Shown piece by piece: positions 46,801 through 58,820 of a stretch of DNA of 64,000 bases. The position numbers were made by a program, and so were the translations under genes. Origin of the DNA: Siderastrea radians (taxonomy: Eukaryota > Cnidaria > Anthozoa > Scleractinia > Rhizangiidae); contig OZ024895.1 of the NCBI GenBank assembly GCA_964017195.1, positions 17,154,034-17,218,033 of the forward strand, given 5' to 3'. The notes beneath the pieces were generated by a model, which ran no database searches, had not been told where the DNA came from, and saw only the letters and a program-made list of their open reading frames with translations. Each line of letters begins with the position of its first letter. Within the stretch, counting starts at the first letter, position 1.

Positions 46801-49800
46801 AGATGGTAAGGGGAACTAGGAAAATAATGTTCACTTACTGCTTAAATTTTGATAAAACATGTTGCTACAGCGTAGCTGTCAGTTAGTGTAATAAATCTTA
46901 GTAGTAATAGATTCAAACATTCATTCAATAGCACCATCTCAGTGGCACCATATGGTTGGTTTTTAAAGTCAAATTCTCCCACCTTTTACCAGAAGAAATT
47001 AATGGAGAAGAGTAAGGAGAAAATCCACATTGATGTTGGGGTTTAAAGGGTTAAACTCAGGAATATCATTGAACCATTTAGAACTAACCATCTAGCAGTC
47101 AGAGTGGAACTTGAACTTGGCATCTCTAGATGTAACCTTTTAAGCCCCAATATCCACAAGCGTATTCTCCTCTCCATTCTCCATACATGTATATTTCCTA
47201 TGTTACTACATGTAGTTAGGAGAATTTGATTGAAAATCAACACATTCATGTCTGGTGATCATTTCCCTTATTCTCATGACCTGTATATTTGATCAACTAG
47301 TGATGTTGTAAGGAGAAATTAGATGCTTGTCACTCTAGTTGGCTATGCTGCCTCCTTTAGTTATTTGACCCTCACTAGTTCTTGGCTGTTTTAATGCAGG
47401 GTCTCAGAGCTGGCAGTTGTTAGTGATGTCCTGAAAAAGTACATTGACCCCGAACAGGCAGATCCTGTTCACAAGCAAAGGTAGGCAGGGAAGTAAAAAT
47501 TAACAGGCTATATTTGTTAATCTGTAATAATAATTATAATGAAATTATGAATATATGAAATTCATACATTTGAACTGCAGAATGAAGAAATAAATGTAAA
47601 GAAGATCCTCGCAGTTATTAACGCAACTTATGCAGTTGCGAAATGAAAGCCTGAAAAAATCAGGCTTGTCGGGATTCGAACCCTGACCTCTGCGATACCG
47701 GTGCAGCGCTCTAACCAATTGAGCTAACAAGCCAACTGGGAGCTGGTCATTAAATTGGTTCGTAATATACCCGGGAAAGATGAAGATGAATTATGAATAT
47801 ATGAAATTCATATATTTGAACTGCAGAATGAAGAAATAAATGTAAAGAAGATCCTGGCAGTTATTAACGCAACTTATGCAGTTGCGAAAAGAAAGCCCGG
47901 GTATATTACGAACCGGTATCGCAGAGGTCCAGAGGTTCTGGTTAACATGTTCCAAAGCCTGGGTGCATGTCAAGAGAAGGCTCTGTCACCATAAACTGTC
48001 TTCGAGTTCAATCGTGGGACATTCAAAAAATGTTGAAGAGGATCCCAGCAAGCAAGATGGCAAGCACCTGACCAATGAAGATAACCAGGTGTGAGCCCAT
48101 TTCATGCTTTAAAAGTGACAAGCAAAATTTTAAAAACAATTCGCATAGAAACTGGAAGCCAGTCAAGCTCCTTCAGTAAGGGAGTAACCCAATTAGTTGC
48201 TACCAAAGTTGGTGAGCTTACATGAATCTGAAAATATTGTTTTACTGTAAGTTGCATAAACTGAGCTTGACTGACATCTTGTTGTTTATTTATCAACAGT
48301 TTGAAGAATTATTGTGAGATTGGACCCCAAGGAGTCTGCATGTTTTTAAAAGTAGATCCTCTACCTGCAAACAAGTTAAGGTACATGAAATGTAATAGGA
48401 CCCATTAATACTAATACTACGTTGATTTTTTTGGTTTTCAGTTGTCAAAATAGCTACACAAATGCGTAATCTTTAAGTCAAACCTCAGTTTCAACTACAA
48501 CTTGTATTCTTTTGAGCAACTTGTATTCTTTTGTATTGTTTTGAGCCCTGAGAATAACGGTATTTCCTTGAATAAGCGCCCCCTCCCCTCCCCCCTCACT
48601 TTCTTAAACAGTAGGGATACAAGGAAAACCTGTTTCCATTGCCACTGTATTTATAACTTTTTAAGCTTCAGCTACAGTGGCAACAGTACATCTACATCTA
48701 CATTTATTAAGTTGATAACATCGTTTAAGACATCACATCAACTATATAAAAAATAGATACAAAATAAAAATGTAAATAAGATATAAAAATACTTAGTTAC
48801 TATTTACTTGTTTACAAGCTTCCCTAAATTTAATTTAAAATTCGATAATGACTACAGGAGTACAGGAGAATAACTATAGTTCTTTTCCGCTAAGTCACTT
48901 CCAGTTATTTCTATCTCCATGTGCTTGCAGAGTTCATGTGTGTTATCTGTTCTTTTAATGTTTGACCTATTGCTGCGCTCTTCGTAAATGCCGTAAACGT
49001 CCCAGGAACAATTAAACTATTCTGTAGTCTTCGAGGACCAGTAATTTCTACAGTAATAAAGTTATTGGGATGCGTTACATGGACAATGTTGTAGTTTTTG
49101 TTTTTCTATTAAAGATATATCCAAAATAAAGTTACAGTTCATTGAAAGAAAAAGTGCCTCCCCTCGATTAAGCGCCCTCCTTCCAATAAGCGCCCCTCCT
49201 TTCAGCCAAAAATTTAAATAAGCGCCCGGGCGCTTATTCAAGGAAATATGGTGTACTGCTACTATTACTTAATCCTCTTCATCCCCAGTGAGATATGAGA
49301 ACTTGAGATTGATCATTTGACTGCAATAGTTAGTCAGTTATGAATGTGCTACAGAAAGCAGTAGTTAGAGCTTATGGAGTGTACGCAAGCAGTCCCTAGA
49401 GAATTAAAGGACAATGGTGTGGCGTCAATGTCGGTGTACCATTACGATAACAAAAGGAGCCAATGAGTAACCCTTTATTAAAGGTATGTCACAATGGCGG
49501 TGATGACCTTACATACATACGCCCTGTAGGTGTGGTTGCAAAGTGCAGCCTACATGGAAAGAGATTCTGTTGCTCCCCTTCCTCTCAAGTTTTGTGCAGC
49601 CAAAAAGCAAAAATGCTTCGAATGCGCAGAAAAAGCCTACAGAAATGCTTACTATGTAGGCTATCATCATTGTGGGTCATTTTTGAATTGACTGTATTTT
49701 GCAGGTATTACAAGCTGGATACTTCGAAAACCCTAAAGGAGTGTTTAGCCAACAAGACTGTCGTTGAATTCCCTACGTTTCATGTGGTGCTTCCAGACAA

Positions 49801-49909
49801 AACAGCAAGCTACCCCACCTCCGATCCAGAAGAAACATGTACAACAGTAACAGAGAGCTTAAAAGAAAAGCAAGATTCTTGTGAACAGCCAAGAATGGTT
49901 ACAACATAA
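43879..49909 (+). CDS. ZNHIT6: Box C/D snoRNA protein 1 (BCD1/ZNHIT6), 8 exons, 274 aa
   Basis: Exons 43879-43970, 44058-44164, 44651-44736, 45990-46093, 46737-46805, 47400-47480, 48300-48380 and 49705-49909 join in frame. The N-terminus is a zf-HIT finger with C10, C13, C22, C25, C30, C34, H38 and C44 as ligands (CEICG, CPGCARRTC, CVKCHKTRFEC). The body matches ZNHIT6: DYKFLEDVDR, MAKQSGVNLRLMPIGMSKRK, WRVRWLFPQSGVEYVDRW, LKKYIDPEQADPV and YYKLDTSKTLKECLANK. The family acts in the nucleus with NUFIP1, SNU13 and RUVBL1/2 to assemble box C/D snoRNPs. Human ZNHIT6 has a long acidic N-terminal extension that is missing here; the ATG chosen is immediately before the finger. A poly(A) signal AATAAA sits at 49919-49924. 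The gene ends tail to tail with EIF4E2, 984 bp apart. Confidence 0.95.
44832..45040. repeat. CCCTTTAAGCCC MITE copy, ZNHIT6 intron 3
   Basis: TTTAAGCCCTAACCCCCAATG on the left and ATCAGGGCTTAAAGGGTTT on the right, with the shared AAATTCTCCTTACTAG core. Confidence 0.75.
45540..45835 (+). repeat. tRNA-derived SINE, family A, forward copy
   Basis: The head GGTGTAGTGGTTAGCGCATT then TTCAGATCTGAAGGTCGG then GTAGTTCCAGGCCC is tRNA-like, with a degenerate B box. The body has CCCTGCGATGGACTAGCATC and AGGATAAGCTCCGGCC. Other copies: 21545-21830, 51865-52165, partial 59700-59915, and a fragment near 41180-41230. Confidence 0.85.
47130..47345. repeat. CCCTTTAAGCCC MITE copy, ZNHIT6 intron 5
   Basis: ACCTTTTAAGCCCCAATATC start, CCATTCTCCATACATG and GGAGAATTTGAT core, GGTGATCATTTCCC toward the end; diverged relative to the 26781 copy. 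Confidence 0.6.
47528..47733 (-). repeat. tRNA-derived SINE, family C, with near-intact tRNA head
   Basis: On the minus strand 47733-47663 reads GGCTTGTTAGCTCAATTGG then a GGT triplet at the anticodon place then GGTTCGAATCCCGACAAGCC. The 7-bp acceptor stem is perfect, but the T-stem is one base short and position 33 is C instead of U, so it is unlikely to be a working tRNA. The SINE body follows (AACTGCATAAGTTGCGTTAA) and ends near 47528. A partial second copy of the body lies at 47785-47925. Confidence 0.75.
47785..47925 (-). repeat. Partial second copy of SINE family C
   Basis: Repeats the tail of the adjacent SINE (TTGAACTGCAGAATGAAG, CAACTTATGCAGTTGCGAAA) but lacks most of the tRNA head, leaving only GGTATCGCAGAGGTC nearby. 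A local duplication with deletion is likely. Confidence 0.7.
48556..49252. mobile_element. MITE with CGGTATTTCCTTGAATAAGCGCC ends
   Basis: Left AACGGTATTTCCTTGAATAA and right TTATTCAAGGAAATATGGTG are inverted, each followed inward by GCGCCC-type blocks. About 700 bp in ZNHIT6 intron 7. The target duplication is not clear. Confidence 0.75.
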
Positions 49910-50893
49910 CTGAAGAAAAATAAATTATTCATTGACAAGTTGAAGTTTCCTTGATCTTATCACCATGTGATTAGAATTAAAACCAAATTGGACAGGTTAT
50001 AATCTTCGACTGCCGCCCTGTTTATTGTCCATGGTGTGGTTCCTTCGATGGGAGCATCCAAAAATAAATTGGTGAATTGTAATTGCTGAGGTGAAGGTGT
50101 GCGGCGAAGCAGTGAGAAAGCAGAAAAAATACAAGTTAAGATGTCCACCACACAATTTGTTTTTCACTTATGATGTTCATAGTCTGATTTATGAGCATCT
50201 TTCGCCTAAAAATGTCAGTAACAGAACAGAAACAGTTTTCCGTAACAAGATGTTATTTTAATTGAACGTGATGTTACACTGTTAACGCAACTTGTGATAT
50301 CTTCTGTTGGTCGGTGGGGCTCATCTCATGAAGACGTCTGTATTTCTAAAACTTGAGTTGTCCCTAACAAATTGAATAAAATGCCTACTTTAAGTACACA
50401 CTCACCACTTTTTTCTTCAGTTGTTTATGTGTTAATCTGATTGGCTCAATAATTAAAGAGTGTTTCTGTTAAAGTGCACTTAACCCCAAAATACTTTTTA
50501 TACTAATATAGACTATAAATTATTAGCCCAAGACATGAAGCTTTGAGGGCCTACATGTACTTGCTAGATTTATACAACATCAAACTTCAAAAGAAACTAT
50601 CAGATCAATTCCACAGACAGCAGCACTCCACTGTTTTTTGCTGTTCAGCACTAGACTTTCTTCCTGTCACTTTGAATTTACAGCTCACCAATTTGAGCTT
50701 TTACCAAAAAGTAAAAAAGATGAGTAATCATACAAGATATGACATCATGTCATGCACTAGAGAGAGCTAGTCCTCTCTAGTACGTGACATGTCATACTTG
50801 ATCGACCAAAGCAGCAAAATGAATGGGATATTGCTTAATGAGATTCATGGCATGTTCACTCGACAGCAGGGGCAGCTTTAGTGAGAACTGTTA

Positions 50894-53800
50894 CTAGTTA
50901 TATACATGTAATAACCATGTAGTTTCATACTTTATGCTGCTCTGGTGTGCCTTGTACTCCATGATTGTATTCTGTGGAAGGTTCAAGACCCTTTTCAGGG
51001 TGTCCCTGAAACAAGAGGAAGGAAATTAATTCTGGTTAATTTGAACTAGAGGGAGAATATGATTGCACATTACATTACCACTGTGCACAAATTCCAGTTC
51101 ACCATCTTTCACAACATTTTGAAAGGTACATTTCTATTTCAAAACAAAATAAAAACTCACTTCTTGTTTCTTAAAATAGTAATGGAAGATCACAGCTCAC
51201 AAGAGTTACAAAACAGCCCTTTCACACCGAAAAGATATCATAGGCATAACTAATGGCAATTCATGTACCCTATACCCTCCTCTACAGGCCGATTAATGTA
51301 CATGAAATATGATTTTTGCTTACAATGGCTGTTGTATGCGACTTGCTCGCATCACGTCTCCAACACGAATCATGTCGTCTGCATCAGACATACATGTACA
51401 ACAACTTCATGACAGTTGCAGGCAACACAAAAAATGTTGTAGGATTTTGAGACGTGTTAGAATAATTATGATTTGTTTGTGGTCAATGCCTAACACAAGC
51501 AGGGCAATCTCCAAAAGTGGCATACAATAGTAGTAAGCAAAAACTGTTCTGTCTAAATTTGCCATAACAGTGTATGAACTCTGTACCTGGATATCATGTT
51601 ATGTGCAAACCACAATCAGTTTAAGCTTATTGTTTTAATTGAGGAAATGGTTTTTGAACCTTTTGTTCTTCACCAATAATGATATAAATTATTATTGTTG
51701 CAATAGAGTGCACCTCACCTTATTCGTGTCGTCGTTGCTTGGTCAGCGGCATTTCTGTTCCATATTGAGATTATGTCTTCCTAAAGACGTTGAGCCAGAA
51801 AAAACACATTACAGTGTACTTGTTAAGTGCATTTAAGTACTGAATACCATGCAAGAAGGATAAAAGGATAAAGTCGCACACGAGCCAAGGAGGCCCACAC
51901 GGCCAGAGCTTATCCCAGTTTTCATAGCATGAAGCAGCTGAGAGTATTGCTACCCCCCCTGGATGGGATGCTAATCCATGGCAGGGTTACCCCCCAGCAA
52001 TATGTCTTCAGTACCCATTTATACACCTGGGTGGAGAGAGATAATGTGGGGCAAAGTATCTCGCCCAAAGAAACAACACGTGGGCAGGGGCTGGGCGTCG
52101 AACCACCAACCTTCAGATCTGAAGTCCAACATGCTAAACACTACACCACCGCACCCCCACATACCATGCAAACGCAATACTAAAAGGATATTTAGTTCCC
52201 TGTAAACCCAACATGCTCACGTTAGGGCTCGTTCACATGACAGCCAACTGAAGATGAATAACTTTTCTTGGGATTACTATCCTCCCTGAAAAATTGCTTA
52301 GTTTGCAAAACTCACTCATCCCTGCAAAGGCTCTAAATGAATTTTGGATACTCTTGTTCTATGCTGAATACATTTTCACCAAGTTAGATAAAAGTAACTT
52401 CATTGCTACTAAATTAATTCAGGAGTTACATGTAGGAATCAGAGTTGAAGAGCTTTGTGCAAAAGATTTATCTGACAAGTTGGTCTTGAAATTCAAATTT
52501 CTCAAATGTAGCTGATGGTGAATGATGCATCTACACATCACTGTTAGTAGCTTTTATCCCTAGGGTATATGTCCTCTTCTGGGGGACTGCAGAATTTTTT
52601 CAAATAAAATCAATACTTGATGAAGGAATCACTTGACTATGACCAGTCTCCCTTTCTGCTCAGGGATAGTCAAGGGAAAAAAGCCAGTAGGGCTGCAATG
52701 ATACACCGATGCATTGGTGAACCACAACATTTTTTCCAGCGATGTACGAATATCGATATTTAAATAGGATATCGGGATACTACCATAAAATTATTAAAAA
52801 TAATGCTACATCAACAAATTTGGGAAATCACTGTCTTAAATATTCCTTACCCAAGCTCTACATTAATTTTTAGCCCCTGTAAGGCAATTTGATGTTGTGT
52901 TATTACTGTGTTGGTAACTAGTTTTGTTGCTCACATTCATGTATCGTATTCCGTATCGTATCATGGCCCTTGTGGCGAGATATGTATCGTATCGTGGGAA
53001 AATGTATCATTGCAGCCCTACAAGCACGCGAGCACAAAAATCATCTGTGGCATTGAAACATGATGAGCATGTCAAGCTGCTTGCTCACTACACAAGCAGC
53101 TTGACATGTGTGTCACGTTTCAAATGGTTTCAAAGGGGCAGACAATTTAATGTGGCTCACTCTCTTAACTATCCCTGAGCAAAAAGAGAGACTGCTCTTA
53201 GTCTAGATAAGGAATCACACACATAGAGCTACATCAGAGAATGACAAACTACCTGAAATCGCACTGAAATCACAGCACCACAAACTTCACTTCCAACCAT
53301 AAACTGTTCACCAAGCATTGCCAGGATCTACAGTAATAATGAAAATTGAAAATTGATGTAAGATTTGTGTTGTTTCTTGGATAAAGTAGATTTGCATGCA
53401 ATTTTCTTTAATGTTTGTAAGGGCAATGCAAGTGCCACTATTTTAATTTTTTTTTTTTAGTATTTGTTAATAATAGGAAACAAATATAAAACTTATGATT
53501 CTGCTTTCCTGTTGAACGTTTTCATTTTTACCCTGTGAAGCACAATTTCTAAAGGCAAACCCAACTGATGTACACTGTATGATGTATAACCTCAACAACC
53601 AAGTGGAAATGGCACAAAGTACTAATTATACCAGTAACCATAAAATTCCTGAGAATGTACTTCAGCTGGGACTTTCCTGTAATGATGATTTTTGCTTACA
53701 ACTGTCCCATGCGATTTGTTATTTAGAATGTGTAGGTCGCGACATGCAAAAATCGTAAGACAGATCCCAACACAGATAGTGGTCTATGCCTCCACTTGTC

Positions 53801-53949
53801 ATGGACATTATTTTAGGACATTCACGTTAAAGGCATATTGTAGGAGCGTCACATGACATGATAAACAGTTCTTTTTAATTGTGCTTTTTTAAATTGATAA
53901 TTTTATTGTAAATAGTGCCTTTGGACCGTTGGAAAGGGCGCTTTAGAAA

Positions 53950-53992
<43 letters not shown>

Positions 53993-56900
53993 AGTGTGAG
54001 CTAAGAAAGTCACATGCATCAATTTAAGCAAAAGTTATACCATCCAAATCAGCCCTTAGCCCTTTAAGCCCTGATATAAAAATGCATATTTAGATCCTTC
54101 CTGTTCTCCATACACTTCTTATGTGTAATGTACCGTTACACTAGTTAGGAGAATTTGTCTAAATATCAAGACATCCTATCCTAAGCGATCACTTCCTTTA
54201 TTCTTGCCACTTGAATGTTTGAACCAGTAGTGATAATGTATTTAAAGAGAAATTTCATTTTCATTACTGTTAGGGCTTACAGGGTTTATAAGTAACTAAT
54301 AAATCAAGTTTTAAAAGCGCTGGGTTTCTCTATTTGAGTCTTTTTCATACCAGATTCTCCCAGCATCTTGATGCCAGTCCTTTTCTCAGCCTAACTATCC
54401 ACTTCCCTCCATTTTTATTTGCCTCATCCTACAATAAACAATATTAATAGACACACTATCCCAATTTTAACTGATAAATTTTTAAGAGCAGCTCAGGGGC
54501 ACGGGGGGGGGGGGGGGGGGTGCGAGACCAGGAGAAAAGGAAAGGGGACAGGGGGTGTGTGGGAGGCAGGAGAAGAGGGAGCGGGAAGCAGGATTACAAA
54601 GGTGGCAGGAAGCAGGAGAAAAAGGAAAAAACTATACAACACTGTGCAATATTTTGCAATCGAAAAAATGCAAAGAGGTGGGAGCCAACAAATACAGGAC
54701 AGGAACTGGGATTAAAGGGTATGGGAAGGGGGAGGTTTAGACCCCCTGTCCCCTCCCCTCCCACTTGAGACTGTACAATGAAAATCTAGCTTAGGAGTCA
54801 AAACTTTCCTATAGTGTTGTTAAGGTGATTCCATTCAATTGCATTGCGCATCCTTTCTGCGCATCATTTTTTGCGTGATTAGCGCGTGCACGAGCGCGCA
54901 CGCGTTCGGAACATGATAGGTTTTCTATGGAAGCTGAGCTGTTCAGAGAAATAAATGGTCGTTTTCTCTTAAACAAACTCGGTGACTCCAATTTTTTATT
55001 CCATTTATTTAAGGAAAATACGACTTTACATGATATATTCAAATTTGAAGAACTTTTCATTATTCAATTTTGAAATATTCCGGTTGATTCACTATTACAG
55101 CCAGATTTTAGGCGTTTCACTGGAACCGTGCGGACGCTCGATTTGCCTATTATTTCAAGTTAGTTTCATTGTTACGGCAATTCTAAGACGCTTTACTGTA
55201 ACATTGTACTTCTATCATAAGAATAATGCTTATATTTCATTGTTAGGTATAACTTTGTTGAAGTAATGCGTGTCTTTAGTACAAGGATAGGTTTTTTAAT
55301 ATTGCTGTCTAAAGATAGCAAAGTACATATATACTACAGCCCCGTAGCGTGAAATCAGACACGGTGACCCCCTCTTTTTATTTTATTTTTTTAATGTACT
55401 AGGTGTAATTAGTAACTGTGCAAAGTTTCAACAAATTCTCATTACAACGTCTTTTTCGATGGAATCACCTTAACTGTGCTGTGCAAGGTTATACAAACGT
55501 CTGAGTCTTTGAACAAAATTTTTGTGGTGCTGTATAATTTTGCCTGAAAGGTAGTTGTAACTTTTGAGTCAGTGAATGAAATCCATAAGTGTGACCATTC
55601 TTTAACTGAAAGCTTACTAGATGCTGTAAAAGGTACACAACTGCTCCTACGTCTATGGAGAAAATTCTGAAGTGTGACCATTTGAATAAAAGTTGCACAG
55701 CAGTACATGTACTTTCCTGTAGTGCTGGACTTTGACGGGTGGTGCTAACTTTTCAGCCTGTAGACAAAACTGTGTGACCATTCAGATGAAAGCTGTTGAA
55801 CAGTACGTACCTCCCACATGGGTTTAATCCCATCCTTAAAAAGATGAATGTCACTATGTCCAGATAAATCACCAGGCCTGACAAGGTAACTGTAAAATCC
55901 CCAAAACTGTTCTACCTGTTGATAAACCAGACAGTTTCATGGTTGCTATTTAACAATCAATGGAAAACAAAACATCGGTGAAGATAGTAATAACTCAATT
56001 GATGTAAGGGTAATGGCTTGTTTTCAGCATAGCCCTTACTCACATTTACTTCCAAACAGCTTAAGAGGCATATCTTTGATCGAGAAGGGGTCTTTAACCA
56101 CCCCCTCAAAATGCAAATTAACAGGGAGCTTAAGGACAGTGCCTCCTTTTGTTACTGCACATATGTTCTGCGCATCTCGGGATATTCGGGTTCTTAAGGA
56201 ATTTACCCACCAATACAACAATATTTTTGCACGGTTTATGAATATGTTGAAAAAGCAGATCTTAGCAAGGGCTATTAGAATCCAAAAAGAAAATTGCGGG
56301 TAACCAGGCATTTTTCAGAGATAATTGAGCTTAAATTTGGAAAGAAATTGCCCTACATTCTTTGTATTTTAACGCTTTTTTAGAATTATGGTTGTTTAAT
56401 TATCACTGAAAAATGTGTGGTTACCCACATTTTTCTTTTTGGATTCCAACAACCCTTGCTAAGATCTACTTTTTCCCCACAGTCATAACCTTTGCAAAAC
56501 ATACCTCTGTCTTAGGAGGCACCATCCTTAAACAAGCAAGATGATGACAGTAGCAAAGTGAATATGTAAAGGATGAATGTGTCAAAATCCACGTGGCCTA
56601 CACATTGCAGTTAAATTTAATGGTTTAGAGGGTTTTTCATTGTTGGCTAGTTTAAATGGCAAAGAGAAGAGCAAACTTACAGATGCAAATTTTCCAACAA
56701 GCTTAATATTGTCAGCGTAATTAGCAGCTGCCTGAAGCTTTCCAGGAGCTCTCCGCGAAAACCAAAAAGCATATGGACACTGCAGGGGGTGCTCTCCTTC
56801 TCCAACTGTCACGACTTTCTTCTCAAGCTGGCGGAAAATGAAATAGTGGTCATTTTACTATTTAAGGCAACTTTAAAGATGGAATTCCAGTGTTTGGTGT

Positions 56901-58820
56901 TAAACACTTCATACTAGAAATTAGAAATGAAGGGATGCAAATAAATACAGAACTTAATTAAAAAAAGATGGTGAATTTACAATAATATTCCAACAAAGTC
57001 CCGTTAGAATGTTCAACATCTCTTTGTCCCACGTTCGAAGCATGTTGAACATTCTGGCATCTTTACTTAATTCTCTGAGCTTAACATTCACCATCTTTCT
57101 TTATTTGTCACCTATAGGGCACTTCGACATTGTTGATCCTAGTAATACAATACAATATAATACTTTATTGACAATCCCCTGGTGGGGCTTTTTAGTGACA
57201 ATATAAGGAGTAGTATGCAGGATGCGTGTCACCACGAACTCAGTTAACATGACCTACAATGTACGTATATGCTCGCCATTGATAGTCTCTCAGTAGGGCA
57301 TCATGTTGCCCAGATTTATCATTTGGCCAGATGGCTAATGTTCTCAAAAAATTGCCCATACAAAAATAATGGCCACCGTTATGAACACAAAGAATGTTCC
57401 CTATTAACGCCTTCACGAAAAAAAGAAATCAAAAAGACCTGTATTTACACGGAAAATGCAAAACCTGCAGTGCATGCAAAAACTGGGCAAATTTAGTGTC
57501 CTTTTTATTTAACACTGTCGCCCAAATCACAATATGCGTGCCTTTCACATTAAACCTTTCACCATGTAGCAGTTACATGTGTGGCATAACTTATGGCAGA
57601 ACACATGAAACATCCTTTTCCATGAAACAGCCTGTTGCATTTGTTAAAGAGAATGGAACAGTTGGCTCAGGAGTCATACCATGTGAAGCCAATTAGAAAG
57701 TAAGGTACTGAGTAAAGAACAAACCAGAGAAAAAGAATTGAAAGGAAATGGTGATTTACCTCGGCCTGAAATTTCATTCGTCTTTCCTCTTCTTCTGTTG
57801 TCTCCCCTCCATTCATTCCTTCACCAATTCTTTCCTTTTGAAGTAAACACTTAGGTCAACAACAGATTTACGTAGAGCTTTCATAAAATTCTGGAGCTAT
57901 AGCCTAGTTAAGTGTTGAGGACAAATTGAGATAGATAAGCAACCCATTCCAGTGCAACATAGTTTTACTGCTAATTACTTTATGCTACAGAAACAGTGTT
58001 ATGCTTCGTCTATATGTGTTGTCTAGTCAACTGCGATCAACAACGACTGGTTGCAATTCATCAGTGACCCTTTCTGTGCATGTCCACATGTAGTGCCATG
58101 CACCAAAGGACACTACTAGTGCCTGTCTTTTGCATTCTGCCCCCAGTCCCAATACTGTTATTTCAGCTCCAGTCAGTTGTCTTTTATATGGCATTGTCAA
58201 ATGATGACAATGATGTAACAAAAATTTCATTCGAAAGTTACAGTGGCCAATTTCCCTTATCAACTCAGTTCCCCACCAACGCAACACCACAGTTTCTCTA
58301 GATACAGTGTACTAACCCCCTATTTTTGGTTTGTTTGCTTGCTTGCTTTATACTACCCAACCTCACACATTGGTGCAATTTGGACATGAAATGTGAATTG
58401 CTTATGTACATAATAATAATAATATGCATTTATAGCGCGCATTTATAACTCTACCCACGTCTCATAAGTAGTTAAAGCAAGATTTACTATTTTCCCATTT
58501 ATCTATCACTTCAACCTATACAGAAGTTAACTGTTCTTCTTACATGCACATGTAGGTCACAAATCACACCTTGTGAGATGGCACTTAAGTTGCATATATT
58601 CTGACTTCAACAAACATTTTTAAACATAAAACTTACTGATACCGTATTTCTTGAATCACTTTCTTCGTCCTCTTTATCATCGGTACTATCACCATTATTT
58701 GAGTCATCTAACTTGAGACTGTTGGAGGAAAAAAGTATTAAAGTTATCAGTTAGAGAGAAGATCTGTGAAGTCAAAATCTGCACAAAGCATGAACGAACT
58801 TACGCTTCAAATTTGTTCAT
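50894..58820 (-). CDS. EIF4E2: eIF4E type 2 / 4EHP cap-binding repressor, 9 exons, 250 aa
   Basis: Exons (minus): 58804-58820, 58637-58718, 57760-57834, 56681-56827, 55811-55915, 54351-54428, 53253-53327, 51719-51780, 50894-51005, all in frame, 250 codons. The start MNKFEALKLDDSNNG is followed by an acidic stretch, as in vertebrate 4EHP. The core has EHPLQCPYAFWFSRRAPGK, NIKLVGKFASVEQFWGFY, LVRPGDLSGHSDIHLFKDG, IKPMWE (cap-contact Trp region), DEANKNGGKWIVRLRKGL, RCWENLILAMLGEQF and EDIISIWNRNAADQATTTR. The Tyr in PYAFWF stands where eIF4E has Trp, a class II feature. The family binds m7G caps without eIF4G and represses translation with GIGYF and other partners. The third exon's acceptor has a weak pyrimidine tract but keeps frame. 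The last exon ends YETTWLLHVYN, differing from human isoforms. Confidence 0.95.
51318..51540. repeat. GCTTACGACTGTCAT family copy, EIF4E2 intron
   Basis: TTTTGCTTACAATGGCTGTTG start with internal ACACGAATCATGTCGTCTG and ACATGTACAACAACTTCATG, related to 28503-28815. Confidence 0.5.
51865..52165 (-). repeat. tRNA-derived SINE, family A, reverse copy
   Basis: Reverse-strand copy: body ends near 51870 (GTCGCACACGAGCCAAGG), tRNA-like head near 52100-52160 (CAACCTTCAGATCTGAAG, ACACTACACCACCGCACCCC). It sits close to the EIF4E2 exon at 51719-51780. Confidence 0.8.
52638..53200. mobile_element. Nested MITEs in EIF4E2 intron
   Basis: The outer ends CAGTCTCCCTTTCTGCTCAG and CTGAGCAAAAAGAGAGACTG are inverted. 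Inside, 52688-53020 is another element with ends TAGGGCTGCAATGATACA and TGTATCATTGCAGCCCTA. To its right, 53068-53083 and 53093-53108 form a perfect 16-bp fold-back. The outer family recurs at about 63585-63830. Confidence 0.7.
53690..53870. repeat. GCTTACGACTGTCAT family, degenerate copy
   Basis: GATTTTTGCTTACAACTGTC start and short matches beyond; the right end is unclear. Confidence 0.35.
53951..53992. repeat. (TTA)n microsatellite
   Basis: About 13 uninterrupted TTA/ATT units in an EIF4E2 intron. Confidence 0.95.
54056..54290. mobile_element. CCCTTTAAGCCC MITE copy, EIF4E2 intron
   Basis: CCCTTTAAGCCCTGATATAA and the inverse ACTGTTAGGGCTTACAGGG, very close to the exon at 54351-54428. 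Confidence 0.75.
54495..54768 (+). repeat. Purine-rich GCGGGAAGCGGGA repeat, copy 2
   Basis: Same layout as 32140-32400 including AATATTTTGCAATCGAAAAA and GGGTATGGGAAGGGGGAGG; starts at a G18-like run. Confidence 0.75.
54820..55473. mobile_element. MITE with TTAA duplication, GGTGATTCCAT ends
   Basis: TTAA at 54820-54823 and 55470-55473 flanks inverted ends GGTGATTCCAT and ATGGAATCACC, giving 646 bp between. TTAA target use points to piggyBac- or Kolobok-type mobilisation. Confidence 0.8.
56130..56531. mobile_element. GGACGGTGCCTCC MITE, copy 2, TTAA-flanked
   Basis: TTAA at 56130-56133 and 56528-56531 flanks ends GGACAGTGCCTCC and GGAGGCACCATCC. This copy shows that the family uses TTAA targets, which the nested copy at 42371 no longer shows. 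Confidence 0.85.
56961..57102. repeat. Double fold-back in EIF4E2 intron
   Basis: Outer arms AAAGATGGTGAAT (about 56963) and ATTCACCATCTTT (57087-57099) enclose inner arms AGAATGTTCAACAT (57006-57019) and ATGTTGAACATTCT (57042-57055). A remnant of a small TIR element is the likely origin. Confidence 0.6.

Noticed and set aside
47663..47733. Functional tRNA-Thr (GGT) gene
   Set aside because: U33 is missing, the T-stem is short and mismatched, and it is fused to a SINE body.
54503..54520. Poly-G runs here and at 4902, 14610, 45348, 46256, 61480, 63018 and 63940 as a regulatory class
   Set aside because: They mostly coincide with repeat ends and may be length-unstable or assembly-sensitive; no common function is visible.
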